Positions 27,991 to 37,303 of a stretch of 64,000 bases of DNA are shown here, piece by piece (positions within the stretch are counted from its first letter, which is position 1; the number at the start of each line of letters is the position of its first letter). Position numbers and translations under genes: made by a program. This DNA is from Gammaproteobacteria bacterium. GTDB lineage: Bacteria; Pseudomonadota; Gammaproteobacteria; Pseudomonadales; Azotimanducaceae. Location of the stretch: contig VXLL01000023.1 of the NCBI GenBank assembly GCA_009841615.1, positions 1-64,000 on the forward strand, given 5' to 3'. The notes under the pieces were generated by a model. It ran no database searches, had not been told where the DNA came from, and saw nothing but the letters and a program-made list of their open reading frames with translations.

Positions 27991-29784
27991 TTACTCCGCC
28001 ACGAACGATCTCAGAGTTTCGAGTTGTTTTTCGGTGAAGTTCCCATCCACTCCTCTTTCGTTCAACAATTTCTTAGCTACATCTGATCGAAATTCAGCCG
28101 TAGGTAGACTAGCGATCATGTCCAAAACTGAAGACGAGCGTTCCGAGATTAACGCCAATGAAGCCACCCTATAAAAGTAGTCCAATCTGTCATTCTCTGC
28201 AATCGAGTCTGCTAAAGCGAGTGTATCTTCCATTCGATTGTGTTCAATGAGTTCTACACCAATATAGGTGTATTCTGAAAGCTTGATCTCATCTCGTGCG
28301 GACTCTACTAATTCAATCGCGGTGTCGAATCTATCTGCGGACAGTAGAGATCTGATGACATACGACTCTAGACGACCACCAAAGTAGCGCGACTTAGACT
28401 CTTCATTAGCGATTGTCATAGCACGTTGTGGTTCGACTAATGCGTATTTAGGAAGTACTTCGCGCAAAAGATCAGCCCTTTCTTTTGAGCCTTCTTTCAC
28501 AAAAGTGACAACCCAATCCAATGCTCGCTTCGGTGCGTCAGTCGACCATGTCTTAACTACGGACTCAACAGCCCGATCCACATCTGTACCCGGTACCGAA
28601 CGCAATTCTTCAATTCGTTCAAGCGCGGCCTTGGGATCCTCCTGGGCGAATTTAGCAGCGGCTACCGACAGAGCATCAGCTCTATACAACCGTGGAATTT
28701 CCAGCAACCGCTCTAATACGACATTGGGACTCTTTCGAGCCCAATCACTAGCTACGCTACGTAACATTGAATGGCGGAAGAATGATTTCGGGAGACTCTT
28801 GACTGCATTGAGTGCTGATTCAGGGTCTTCGACAACCCAATCTTCGACGAGCGGATATCCCAGCCCCCTTTGACTACTAACCTCAACGCTACTAAAGAAG
28901 ATAAGAGCTGCCTCACGATCAAATTGAGTAATTTGTTTAAAAAGTTCCCCGAAAACTCCTCCTCCTAAAGGTGCAGCGTCAATTAGTGGAACAATGCTTA
29001 ATCCATCGGTTTGGTACCATTTCTCAGCGATCTGTCGATACAAGTCTATTTGCTCCTGGTCGTCGATTTCGTCATTGATGAGCAGGCTGAACGCTCCTGA
29101 CGGATCTTGATCCAACATCTCGTAGGTCTCAAGTTCTTGTCTGATTGCGACCAACTCAGATTTGACTTTGAGATTACTGGCATTGATGTAAATATCTAGA
29201 CTTGAAGTGTCGCTGATCTCTACGAAGATAGCATTAGCCGCTATGTGCCTATCTGATTGTGGTAAGTCAGAGAGCGCGACGAGAGCTTCGTCTAAATTCG
29301 TAGCCGACCAATGAGAGAATATGACTTGCAACAGTGGATATCTACGACGCTCAGCAAATTGCGCAATACTTGCGATAGCTTCCTTCGGCGAGTATTGAGC
29401 AACACACTCAACCAACATCTCTTGTATCGTGTCGAGCCGAACAGTTCGAGGTTCGTGCGAACTGCGTTCAATCAAATCGAGCAACTCTCGCTGACTGAGA
29501 GTCTTTAGAGATTTACTCAGTGTAAGGAGGTCTGAATGGTCGAGATTGTCAGTAAAAATCCAATCTAAACCAGCAATGTGTTCGCTCGTTCTGGAACGAC
29601 TAAATTCTGACTGAGCGCGATTTGAATCCACTCTAGCTTCCGAATTATTGAGTACCAGTGCCAATAGCAAATATGAGCCCATTCCAATAGCCAAACCAAT
29701 TGTCAATCCAATTAATGGAATAGACAGCACTTTGAATTTAGAAGCTTGTCCTGTCACTGGTGTTGCAGTCGAGGTACTATTCAC
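27991..29784 (-). CDS. Array protein, subfamily A (copy A3)
   Basis: 597 residues. A 19-residue N-terminal tail precedes a membrane helix (LSIPLIGLTIGLAIGMGSYL). Helical repeats follow, including LPKSFFRHSMLRSVASDW and IPRLYRADA, shared almost word for word with copy A4. The signature is WSTDAPKRALDWV and the terminal helix LETLRSFVAE. It starts 72 bases after copy B3. Like all members it has few or no cysteines and is acidic overall, compatible with a periplasmic location. Confidence 0.85.
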   Translation of the reverse strand: MNSTSTATPVTGQASKFKVLSIPLIGLTIGLAIGMGSYLLLALVLNNSEARVDSNRAQSEFSRSRTSEHIAGLDWIFTDNLDHSDLLTLSKSLKTLSQRELLDLIERSSHEPRTVRLDTIQEMLVECVAQYSPKEAIASIAQFAERRRYPLLQVIFSHWSATNLDEALVALSDLPQSDRHIAANAIFVEISDTSSLDIYINASNLKVKSELVAIRQELETYEMLDQDPSGAFSLLINDEIDDQEQIDLYRQIAEKWYQTDGLSIVPLIDAAPLGGGVFGELFKQITQFDREAALIFFSSVEVSSQRGLGYPLVEDWVVEDPESALNAVKSLPKSFFRHSMLRSVASDWARKSPNVVLERLLEIPRLYRADALSVAAAKFAQEDPKAALERIEELRSVPGTDVDRAVESVVKTWSTDAPKRALDWVVTFVKEGSKERADLLREVLPKYALVEPQRAMTIANEESKSRYFGGRLESYVIRSLLSADRFDTAIELVESARDEIKLSEYTYIGVELIEHNRMEDTLALADSIAENDRLDYFYRVASLALISERSSSVLDMIASLPTAEFRSDVAKKLLNERGVDGNFTEKQLETLRSFVAE

Positions 29785-29856
29785 GATTTAAATTCTCTAC
29801 TTGATCCCGCGGAGAAAAGGGAGTTCTTGTTGAAACGAAGGATATCTTGTGCTCGT

Positions 29857-31632
29857 CTAGTTTGTTTCATCGGGAAGAAGTGACCTGACGTATTCCAGTT
29901 CGTTCGCGGTTAAATATGGGTACCTTTCTTGTTCCCCGAGTACGGCAATTGCGACCGTCCTTCGTAATTCCTCGGTTGGTAATTTCGGCAGGAATTCAAG
30001 CAACGAGTCAAGCTCAAACCGGAGCCACGGGTATACCAACTTGCTATAGAACAGGTGTTTCTCCGTCTCCTCAAGGCGATCCGCAAGAGTGAGAGCTTCC
30101 TCAATCCTTCCAGCTACGATCAGGTGATAGCTTACACCTTCGTATATGTATGGGTAGCCCGTTGTTTCTCGAATCCGCGGCAAGAACGAAAGAGCTTTAT
30201 CAAATTCTCCCTGTTGCATCAATTCGATAATCACTGCATCTTCCAATCGACTCTCTTCTGGCTGTTTGAGTGCGAACTCCATCGCTCTTTCTGGGTCGGA
30301 TAGAGCAAGCTTTTCCAGCGCGGTTGTCAACATCCACTGTCCATCACCCGGTCCTTGATCCATGTTCTTAGACGTCCATTCAACTGCTGCTAAAGGATCT
30401 TTGGTGCTCCAGACTCTCACAAAAGAATACGTTGCTTCTTGAGTGTTAAATCCTCGTAATCTCAACTGGGTTAACAAATCGATGATTTCATTGGGTGGTG
30501 AGTTCTCTGCTAAATGCTCAACTGCTATCTCAATAGCAGTCAGCTTATAGTCCTCGGGGACGAGTTCAATGTATTCGAGAATTCGATCCGAAACAGCACG
30601 AACCCACGTTAACAAGTGCGAGTACATTTCTGATGCCATTGCGTCGACATATTCTTGTGTTCTGATCGCCTCTATCGCAGCGTCTGGATCGCGTTCAAAC
30701 CATTCGTCAAAAACATCGTCAACAAATAGCTTCCGAATCTCAAGTGGCATCGATGAAAGCTGTTTCCAAGCAAGTTCGGGATTGGGTTTGGCGATTTCGC
30801 CCACCACTGAGCTCCACAGAAACCTCGTATCGGCAAACAAATCGTACACGAGACTAAACATGGTACTAATGTCGTCTGTTCCTTCTCGTTCAACCCAACG
30901 TCTTGTAATCTGCTTGAGCATGTGGCGTCGGTGAAAATTTGAAGTATCTGCCTCTATAGCTAAGCTGAACGCCTTCCGCGGTTCGTCTATTACTGCTGCG
31001 AGTTGTTTTTCATACGTCCACTTCACGAACGTGTCAGTGATGTTTAAGGATTGGGTTAAATCCTTTAATTCAGCTACGTCTAAAGCATCTTGTTGTTGAA
31101 AGACCGTAGTGAGTGCTCTACTCTTCCAAGGCTCATCCAGTACCGAAAATGCACGCAGTGCATCAGTAGGCGCGAATAAGCTCCATTGCACTGCTACAAC
31201 GTCAAGTAATGGTCCCCATCGAATGCGCTCAGTTTTCCACACTAACTCCAACGTCTTGGTGGGGGCAATCCTTGCTAATTCAGAAAACAGTAGCCTTTGC
31301 ACAGAGTACAAACTCTGAATACTCTCAATGTCAAACGTTTGATTGATGAATTCTGTAATCTGCTCCGCGTTTTTTTTACTCACCAATTGGTAAAGTGCTA
31401 TACGTCGCTCAGTCGGACTCTCAATTTCAATGACCGTAGCTAGACTATGTGGTACTGGATGTTTACTGTTATCGCTATTGGCATATTCTGAGAAAGGAAC
31501 ACTGCCGGAAATTTGTGGAGAAGTGTTTGTCTCCATTTGGTTCGACGGGAATAGTAGCAATGAGCCTAAAAAGCCAAGACCGACACCAGCAGTTAGACTT
31601 ACAAGTGTAAGCACGAGTCGGTTATGCTTCAT
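29857..31632 (-). CDS. Array protein, subfamily B (copy B3)
   Basis: 591 residues, ATG start with a membrane helix almost at the N-terminus (RLVLTLVSLTAGVGLGFLGS). Landmarks: WKTERIRWGPLLDVVA, DEPWKSRALTTVFQQQ, FADTRFLWSSVVGEIA and NSPPNEIIDLLTQLRLRGF. The signature is WSTKDPLAAVEWT and the terminal helix LEYVRSLLPD. By eye it is closest to copy B4. It lies 74 bases after copy A2 and 72 before A3. Confidence 0.85.
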   Translation of the reverse strand: MKHNRLVLTLVSLTAGVGLGFLGSLLLFPSNQMETNTSPQISGSVPFSEYANSDNSKHPVPHSLATVIEIESPTERRIALYQLVSKKNAEQITEFINQTFDIESIQSLYSVQRLLFSELARIAPTKTLELVWKTERIRWGPLLDVVAVQWSLFAPTDALRAFSVLDEPWKSRALTTVFQQQDALDVAELKDLTQSLNITDTFVKWTYEKQLAAVIDEPRKAFSLAIEADTSNFHRRHMLKQITRRWVEREGTDDISTMFSLVYDLFADTRFLWSSVVGEIAKPNPELAWKQLSSMPLEIRKLFVDDVFDEWFERDPDAAIEAIRTQEYVDAMASEMYSHLLTWVRAVSDRILEYIELVPEDYKLTAIEIAVEHLAENSPPNEIIDLLTQLRLRGFNTQEATYSFVRVWSTKDPLAAVEWTSKNMDQGPGDGQWMLTTALEKLALSDPERAMEFALKQPEESRLEDAVIIELMQQGEFDKALSFLPRIRETTGYPYIYEGVSYHLIVAGRIEEALTLADRLEETEKHLFYSKLVYPWLRFELDSLLEFLPKLPTEELRRTVAIAVLGEQERYPYLTANELEYVRSLLPDETN

Positions 31633-31706
31633 CTTCTTTGGAACCTGTCAAAAGTAGCAGTGTGGGATCAATCGAACGAGAGTGATCATGCATGTCTTGG
31701 CTATGT

Positions 31707-33491
31707 TCACTCCGACACGAACGCTCTCAAAGAATCAAGTTGTTCATTGGTCATACCTTCTGTAATCATACGTTCATTCAACAATTGCTCAGCTACGTCT
31801 GACTGCAACTCAGACGTAGGTAAACTAGCAATCATCTCTACGACTGCAGAGGCGCGGTCCCAAATCATCAACCCCGTGGCTACCCAACTGAAATAGTTCG
31901 TTCTCTCGTTCTCGTTAATTGAGTCTGAGAGCGCAATCGCATCATCCAACCGATCGTTCTTGACAAGTTCTGAGCCGACATTTGCGTATTCATATATCGA
32001 GAATCCAACACGTTCTGTCTCTAGTAATTCAAGCACAGTGTCAAATCTGTCCGCGTACAACAGAGAGTTGATCACTGTCTCCTGTAAACGGCTACCGAAG
32101 TAATCAGCACTAGTTTCTCTTCCGGCAATGGTCATTGCTTCTTCAGGTTCGATGAGTGCGTAATTCGGAAGCACTTCTCTCAACAGTCCTGTACGGCTAT
32201 TAGTTCCTTCTTCCGTGTTGTTTTGAATCCACTCTAAAGCTAGCTTCGGTGCTTCAGCGGACCACGTCCGCATTGCGGACTGCATCGCACGATCTACATT
32301 CGCTCCAGGAATCGTACGTAGTGTGGAAAGTTGGTCAAGTAGTTCTTTAGGACGGTCGTTCGCAAGTTCTAGTGCAGCTGTAGACAGCGCATCATCTCGA
32401 ACAGTCCGAGGAATTTCTAATATCCGATCCAATATTGCATTAGGATCCTTCCGGCCCCAAGCATAAGCTAACGTTCTCAGCATTGACCGACGAAAACTAG
32501 ATCGCGGTAAGTCCAGTATCGCTTGAAATGCGTCTACTTCGTTGTCTCTCACCCAGTTGTTGATCAACTGTGTCCCAAAGCGGTCTCGTCTCCACTCGTC
32601 GAAATCACTAAAGAAAGCAAGTGCTGCCCTGCGATCATGTTGGGTGACCTGATCAAAGAGTTCGCTAAACACCGCACTGTCAAGTCCGGTGTTCTCAAGC
32701 ATTAGAACAATGTTCAGTCCATCGGATTGAAACCAAGTCTCCACAACATGTCGATATAGTTCAATTTGCTGTTCATCGTCGATTTCGTCCCGAACAAGCA
32801 ATTCAATTGCTCCTAATGGACCTTCATCCAAAGTCTCGTAAGCCATGATTTCTTGTTCCAAAGCCGTTATCTCCGACCTAAGATTGAATCTGTTTGCTAA
32901 TTGAGACATTGCTTGGGTTGAAAGACTTCTTCGAGTCCCGATGACTGCGTCAATTGCGATGCGGCGATCAGATTGAGACAAATCAGCCGCGGTTGTCAGT
33001 GCTTGTTCTAAATTCGCTTTCGACCAATTCTTAAATATGACGCGGAGCAGTGCAAATCTTCGGTAGCCGGATATTTGCGATATACTTGCGATTGCTTCCT
33101 CTGGATTCGTTTGTACTAAACACTCAATCAATATCTGTTGTACGGTGTACAGTCCTGACGTCCAGGGTTGAGACGAACTCTCTTCTATCAATTCTCGTAG
33201 TTCCTGCGGACCAAGCGACCTAAATGTCTCAATCACTTTGTTAACGTCTACATAGCTAAATTCCACGGAAAAGAGCTTGTTAACATCGGTCTGATGTTCG
33301 CCAAAGATCGCCGCGCTCGTGTTTTCTATTTGGGATTTTGATCCTCCCTTACTTTGATCAGCATCAGACGCGACAAATATCCTAAGAGCGAGGGTATAAA
33401 CGGATATTCCTATAACTATTCCCCCGAATAAACCAACAATGGAGGTCAAAAGCAGTCTCGCTGTCCGTGGTTGTAAATCGCGTGAAGACAT
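31707..33491 (-). CDS. Array protein, subfamily A (copy A2)
   Basis: 594 residues with a basic tail and a membrane helix (LLLTSIVGLFGGIVIGISVY). Landmarks of subfamily A: QSDRRIAIDAVIGTRRSL, LPRSSFRRSMLRTLAYAW and IPRTVRDDA. The signature is WSAEAPKLALEWI and the terminal helix LDSLRAFVSE. The gene follows copy B2 by 76 bases; upstream of its ATG is GAAAGAG, a fair ribosome binding site. Confidence 0.85.
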   Translation of the reverse strand: MSSRDLQPRTARLLLTSIVGLFGGIVIGISVYTLALRIFVASDADQSKGGSKSQIENTSAAIFGEHQTDVNKLFSVEFSYVDVNKVIETFRSLGPQELRELIEESSSQPWTSGLYTVQQILIECLVQTNPEEAIASISQISGYRRFALLRVIFKNWSKANLEQALTTAADLSQSDRRIAIDAVIGTRRSLSTQAMSQLANRFNLRSEITALEQEIMAYETLDEGPLGAIELLVRDEIDDEQQIELYRHVVETWFQSDGLNIVLMLENTGLDSAVFSELFDQVTQHDRRAALAFFSDFDEWRRDRFGTQLINNWVRDNEVDAFQAILDLPRSSFRRSMLRTLAYAWGRKDPNAILDRILEIPRTVRDDALSTAALELANDRPKELLDQLSTLRTIPGANVDRAMQSAMRTWSAEAPKLALEWIQNNTEEGTNSRTGLLREVLPNYALIEPEEAMTIAGRETSADYFGSRLQETVINSLLYADRFDTVLELLETERVGFSIYEYANVGSELVKNDRLDDAIALSDSINENERTNYFSWVATGLMIWDRASAVVEMIASLPTSELQSDVAEQLLNERMITEGMTNEQLDSLRAFVSE

Positions 33492-33567
33492 AATGCTCTT
33501 TCGTTAATTAATTGAAATCCTCACCCGATTCAACTCCTGTATAAGGGTTAGCAAAGTGATGCTCGGG

Positions 33568-35349
33568 TTAATCGGATTCGTTAGGAACAAATGAACGAAC
33601 AAACTCTAACTCCTTTTCGGTTAGAAAATCACTAAATTGTTGAGTTCGGATTGCTTCCGCCGACACAATCGCGCGGATTTCTGATGTTGGAAAATTGGGT
33701 AAATTTTCTAGAAAGGAGTCAGCGTCACTGTATAACCAATTCCAAACCAAATTCTGATAGAACCTCGGTTTTTCCGAATCCTCGACTTTCTCTTCAAGCG
33801 CTAGTGCTTCCTCAATCTTACCTTCCCCAATATAGAAATAGGCCACTCTGTTGTATATGGGTTCATACCATTGAAGGACTCGAACTTTTGGTGCGAGCGC
33901 AAGAGCTTTTTCAAAGTCTCCTTCTCTAAGAAGTTTATTCACAACTGCATAGTCCATACCACTGTTAACAGGTTGCTCGAGTGCGAGCTCCATCGCTTTG
34001 TCGGGATCCACGATCGTAAGCTCGTCAATAGCATAGTTCAACATCCAACTTCCATCATAACGCCCTAGTTCCATATTTTGAACTACCCACTCCACGGCGG
34101 CTAGCGCATCGTTGCGACTCCAAATCTGAACAAACGAATCCGTTGCTTCGGAGGTATCGAATCCCCTTTCTCTCAGCTGCGCAAGCAAGGTCAGAACTTC
34201 TTCAGGAGGTAAGCTTGAAGCAAGATGATTAACTGCTATTCGAATAGCAGACTGTTTTTCGTCCTCTGGTATCAGACTAATGTGCTCTAGAAAACGATCT
34301 GAAATCGCTCGAACCCAAGGGTACAGCATATAGGACATGTTCCCGTCGTTGGAATCCAAATATTCCGGATCAGTAATCGCAAGCAATGCCGCTTCGGGAT
34401 CACTCTCGACCCAAACGTTGAAGACAGATCTGCCAAACCTCGTTTGAATTTCTTGCGACATCGCGGTCAACTGCTCCCACACATAACTTGGATTCAATTT
34501 CGCGATTTCGGTAACAACTGGATCCCAAAAACCACGCGTGTCGCCAAGGACCTCGAACACGAGATTGAGTTTAGCTTTGATGTCATCAGTGCGAGTTTGT
34601 TCGATCCAATGACGAGTAATTCGCGACAGTACTCTGTTTTTTTGAAAAGCAGAGATGTCAGCTTCTAACGTTAATTTGAACGCAGACCTAGGTTCATGCA
34701 AGACTTGTGCTAGCTCAATTTCGTAGGCCCAATGCGCAAAGTAATTAGTGAGATTTAAGGAATCCGTAAGATCAGCTAATTCCGATTCGTTCAAACTTTG
34801 CTGGTATTGAAAGAAGGTTTTTATTGCTCGGCCTTTCCAAGGTTCTTTCAACGATGCAAACGCTGTTAAAGCTTCCGTAGGAGCTTCCAAGCCCCAGTGA
34901 ATCGCTACTTCATCAAGTAGAGTGCCCCACCGAGTACGTTCTGTTTCCCAAATCAGTTCCAACGCTTTTTCCGGTTCAACCCGTACGAGTTCTGCAAAGA
35001 GTATTCTTTGTGCAGAGTACAAGTTCTCAGAACTGTCGAACGTGAGGGTACTTTCTAGTAATTCTGCAATTTGCTCCCCGCTCTTGTTTTCAAGCATCTG
35101 GTAGAGGGCAATGCGCTGTTCAGACACGCTTTCTAGCTGGACAATTTCGTGAAGATCTGTCGGAACTGAATTAGGTTCTTGACTGTCCGTTTCCACTAGT
35201 GCAGATTGAGAAGTTGTAGTTTCTTGTACGGACGACTGCACAATCGTTTTTTTCGGTGGAAAAAGTAGAAAACAAATTAGCAAACCAAAACCTATGCCAC
35301 CGGTCAAGCTGGTCAGAGTAAGAATGAGTTGTTTATGCTTCTTCTTCAT
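33568..35349 (-). CDS. Array protein, subfamily B (copy B2)
   Basis: 593 residues, with a very basic start (MKKKHKQ) before the membrane helix (LILTLTSLTGGIGFGLLICF). Landmarks: LENKSGEQIAELL, WETERTRWGTLLDEVA, EPWKGRAIKTFFQYQQ and LPPEEVLTLLAQLRERGF. In the signature WSRNDALAAVEWV the usual proline is alanine. The terminal helix is LEFVRSFVPN. It is paired with copy A2 downstream. Confidence 0.85.
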   Translation of the reverse strand: MKKKHKQLILTLTSLTGGIGFGLLICFLLFPPKKTIVQSSVQETTTSQSALVETDSQEPNSVPTDLHEIVQLESVSEQRIALYQMLENKSGEQIAELLESTLTFDSSENLYSAQRILFAELVRVEPEKALELIWETERTRWGTLLDEVAIHWGLEAPTEALTAFASLKEPWKGRAIKTFFQYQQSLNESELADLTDSLNLTNYFAHWAYEIELAQVLHEPRSAFKLTLEADISAFQKNRVLSRITRHWIEQTRTDDIKAKLNLVFEVLGDTRGFWDPVVTEIAKLNPSYVWEQLTAMSQEIQTRFGRSVFNVWVESDPEAALLAITDPEYLDSNDGNMSYMLYPWVRAISDRFLEHISLIPEDEKQSAIRIAVNHLASSLPPEEVLTLLAQLRERGFDTSEATDSFVQIWSRNDALAAVEWVVQNMELGRYDGSWMLNYAIDELTIVDPDKAMELALEQPVNSGMDYAVVNKLLREGDFEKALALAPKVRVLQWYEPIYNRVAYFYIGEGKIEEALALEEKVEDSEKPRFYQNLVWNWLYSDADSFLENLPNFPTSEIRAIVSAEAIRTQQFSDFLTEKELEFVRSFVPNESD

Positions 35350-35421
35350 CGTGGTTTGGATTAGTATTAATAAAAACTCTTGTCTGAAATGGTTTGACCA
35401 CTGAGTTCGTCGCTTGTAGTA

Positions 35422-37224
35422 TTAATCTTCTACAAATGACCTTAAAGTCTCCAATTGTTTTTCCGTGAAATATCTCTCTGTCGCCCAGGTATCTTCCAGT
35501 GTTCGATTGACAACATCAGATCGTATCTTCGCATCTGGTATTTTCGCGACCAAAGTGAGAACATCTGAAGAGTTGGAATTACTCAATCCTTGGACCACAG
35601 CGCGAAAATATACTGCTCTGTCAGATTCAGGAACCATTTCAGACATTGACATAACGACCTCGAATTGGCCTTCCAAAACTAGTTTTTCGGCGACATCTGC
35701 ATAAGTGGAAGTGCGGTTGTCTTTAGGTACTTGCTCTAACAATCCAATAGCTGTATCGAGCTGGTCATTGTTTATTAACGAGTCGATCACCCAATGTGCA
35801 AGTCCGAGTTCCCCGCGCGAGGGGTTGGGATCTTCTGAAATTGCAACTTCCATCGCTTTTTGAGGCTGAACGAGCGCGTATTCACTCAGCACTCGACTGA
35901 GCATTCTATCTCGTTGTCTAGACTCGGGTGCTATATGTTCTTTTACCCATGCTAACGCCTGAGCCGGAAATGTCGAAGACCAACTGTACACAAAGGTTCT
36001 TTCAATTTCGTGAGTGAATGCTCCAGGCATTGCCTTCAAGGAGGGCAGAAGTCTAAGGACTTCATCTGGATTATTTGCACCTAGGGTGCGGACGATGTTT
36101 AGGACTACCACCGATCGATGTTGACGTGGTATCTCTTGTAATCGCTCTAATACCTCGAGAGGGCGGGTCCGCCCCCACTCTCCTAATAAAATTCCAAATG
36201 CATTGGAACGAAGAGTTTGGTTTGTTAAAGCACTTACGGTGTCGAGGGCGTCATCAACGTCTTCTTCTACCCAATTTTCCATCAATGGAAACAAATATCC
36301 AGATCTGTTAACCCAACTGAGCTCCTCTAAGTAGTTTAGCGTTCCGACACGGTCCTGAGTGGCGATTTGTACGAATAACTCATCGTAAAATTCCGCGTTG
36401 TGACTAATGAAGTTCAACCGTTTTATAACATCTAAGCCCTCAATTTGAAACAATTCATTCAACACTTGGCTGAACAATTCGGCCTGTTCTGAGTCTTCGA
36501 CATCATCGGTGAGGAGCAATTCAAAAGCTGTACTTGGATCTTGGTTAATCGAATCGTAGATTTTCTGCTCTTGCACCTGTGCAGCAATCACAGAATCGAT
36601 TTCTGCTCTATTAATTGACCTGAATGAAGAGAACACATCATCTGTTAATTCAAGCTCTCCAAGCATAGCGTCTATCGCTATTTTTTCATACGGTTGCTTC
36701 AGTCCAGTGACTAGCTTGACCGATTCTTGTAAATCTTGATGAGCCAAATGACGAAACATAATTCGTAGCAGGTCTTCCACTCGGTGACTCTCAAACCACA
36801 CTAAGCTTGCAATGGCGTTCTCGGAAGACCGTTCAACTAAGTACTCGCTCAACATTTCCTGAATCGGATACAGACTGGTCGAAAAAGGTAGCGACGCACT
36901 AATACGGAAAGCTTTGCTTAACTCTTCATCATCAAACGTCTTTAAGTTAGAGCTAATTTTTAGTAGGTCCGAAGTACTGAAATCCTTACCGGAAGTCCTT
37001 TCAAGAGCCAATCGTTCGACCAAAGCATCTGCGTCGTCAAGAGTTCCAAGATCGTCAAATAAGAGGTCGTTAGAAACCGTGTCTAGTCGAGACGATGCCA
37101 ACCCCGAATAGAGAAAGTAGGAGAACATGCTCAATGCAAATCCCACCACCAATCCAACCGTCAGTAAGAAAAACTTTTGTTGTACTCCCAAGGAACCAGG
37201 CTTTGCGGGTAAAACACCCATCAA
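35422..37224 (-). CDS. Array protein, subfamily A (copy A1, divergent)
   Basis: 600 residues and the most divergent A member. After a 20-residue tail comes a membrane helix (FFLLTVGLVVGFALSMFSYF), then the helical repeat domain. The subfamily motif is IPRQHRSVV where others have IPRxxRxDA. The signature is WSSTFPAQALAWV, lacking the acidic residue before proline. The terminal helix LETLRSFVED is well kept. It follows copy B1 by 79 bases. Its divergence and promoter-proximal place suggest the B1-A1 dyad is the oldest. Confidence 0.85.
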   Translation of the reverse strand: MMGVLPAKPGSLGVQQKFFLLTVGLVVGFALSMFSYFLYSGLASSRLDTVSNDLLFDDLGTLDDADALVERLALERTSGKDFSTSDLLKISSNLKTFDDEELSKAFRISASLPFSTSLYPIQEMLSEYLVERSSENAIASLVWFESHRVEDLLRIMFRHLAHQDLQESVKLVTGLKQPYEKIAIDAMLGELELTDDVFSSFRSINRAEIDSVIAAQVQEQKIYDSINQDPSTAFELLLTDDVEDSEQAELFSQVLNELFQIEGLDVIKRLNFISHNAEFYDELFVQIATQDRVGTLNYLEELSWVNRSGYLFPLMENWVEEDVDDALDTVSALTNQTLRSNAFGILLGEWGRTRPLEVLERLQEIPRQHRSVVVLNIVRTLGANNPDEVLRLLPSLKAMPGAFTHEIERTFVYSWSSTFPAQALAWVKEHIAPESRQRDRMLSRVLSEYALVQPQKAMEVAISEDPNPSRGELGLAHWVIDSLINNDQLDTAIGLLEQVPKDNRTSTYADVAEKLVLEGQFEVVMSMSEMVPESDRAVYFRAVVQGLSNSNSSDVLTLVAKIPDAKIRSDVVNRTLEDTWATERYFTEKQLETLRSFVED

Positions 37225-37303
37225 TTCATTCCTCAGTCTGGAAATTTGAGTAGCGGATTCTCATGGTTTCAAAAGTTGCTCAATAGCGTCCAATCGTATC
37301 CAA

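Noticed and set aside
28505..28873. Plus-strand open frames opposite the array genes, here and at 30569-30934, 38460-38828 and similar places
   Set aside because: They recur at equivalent positions because the paralogous genes share codon patterns; all lie antisense to supported coding sequence.
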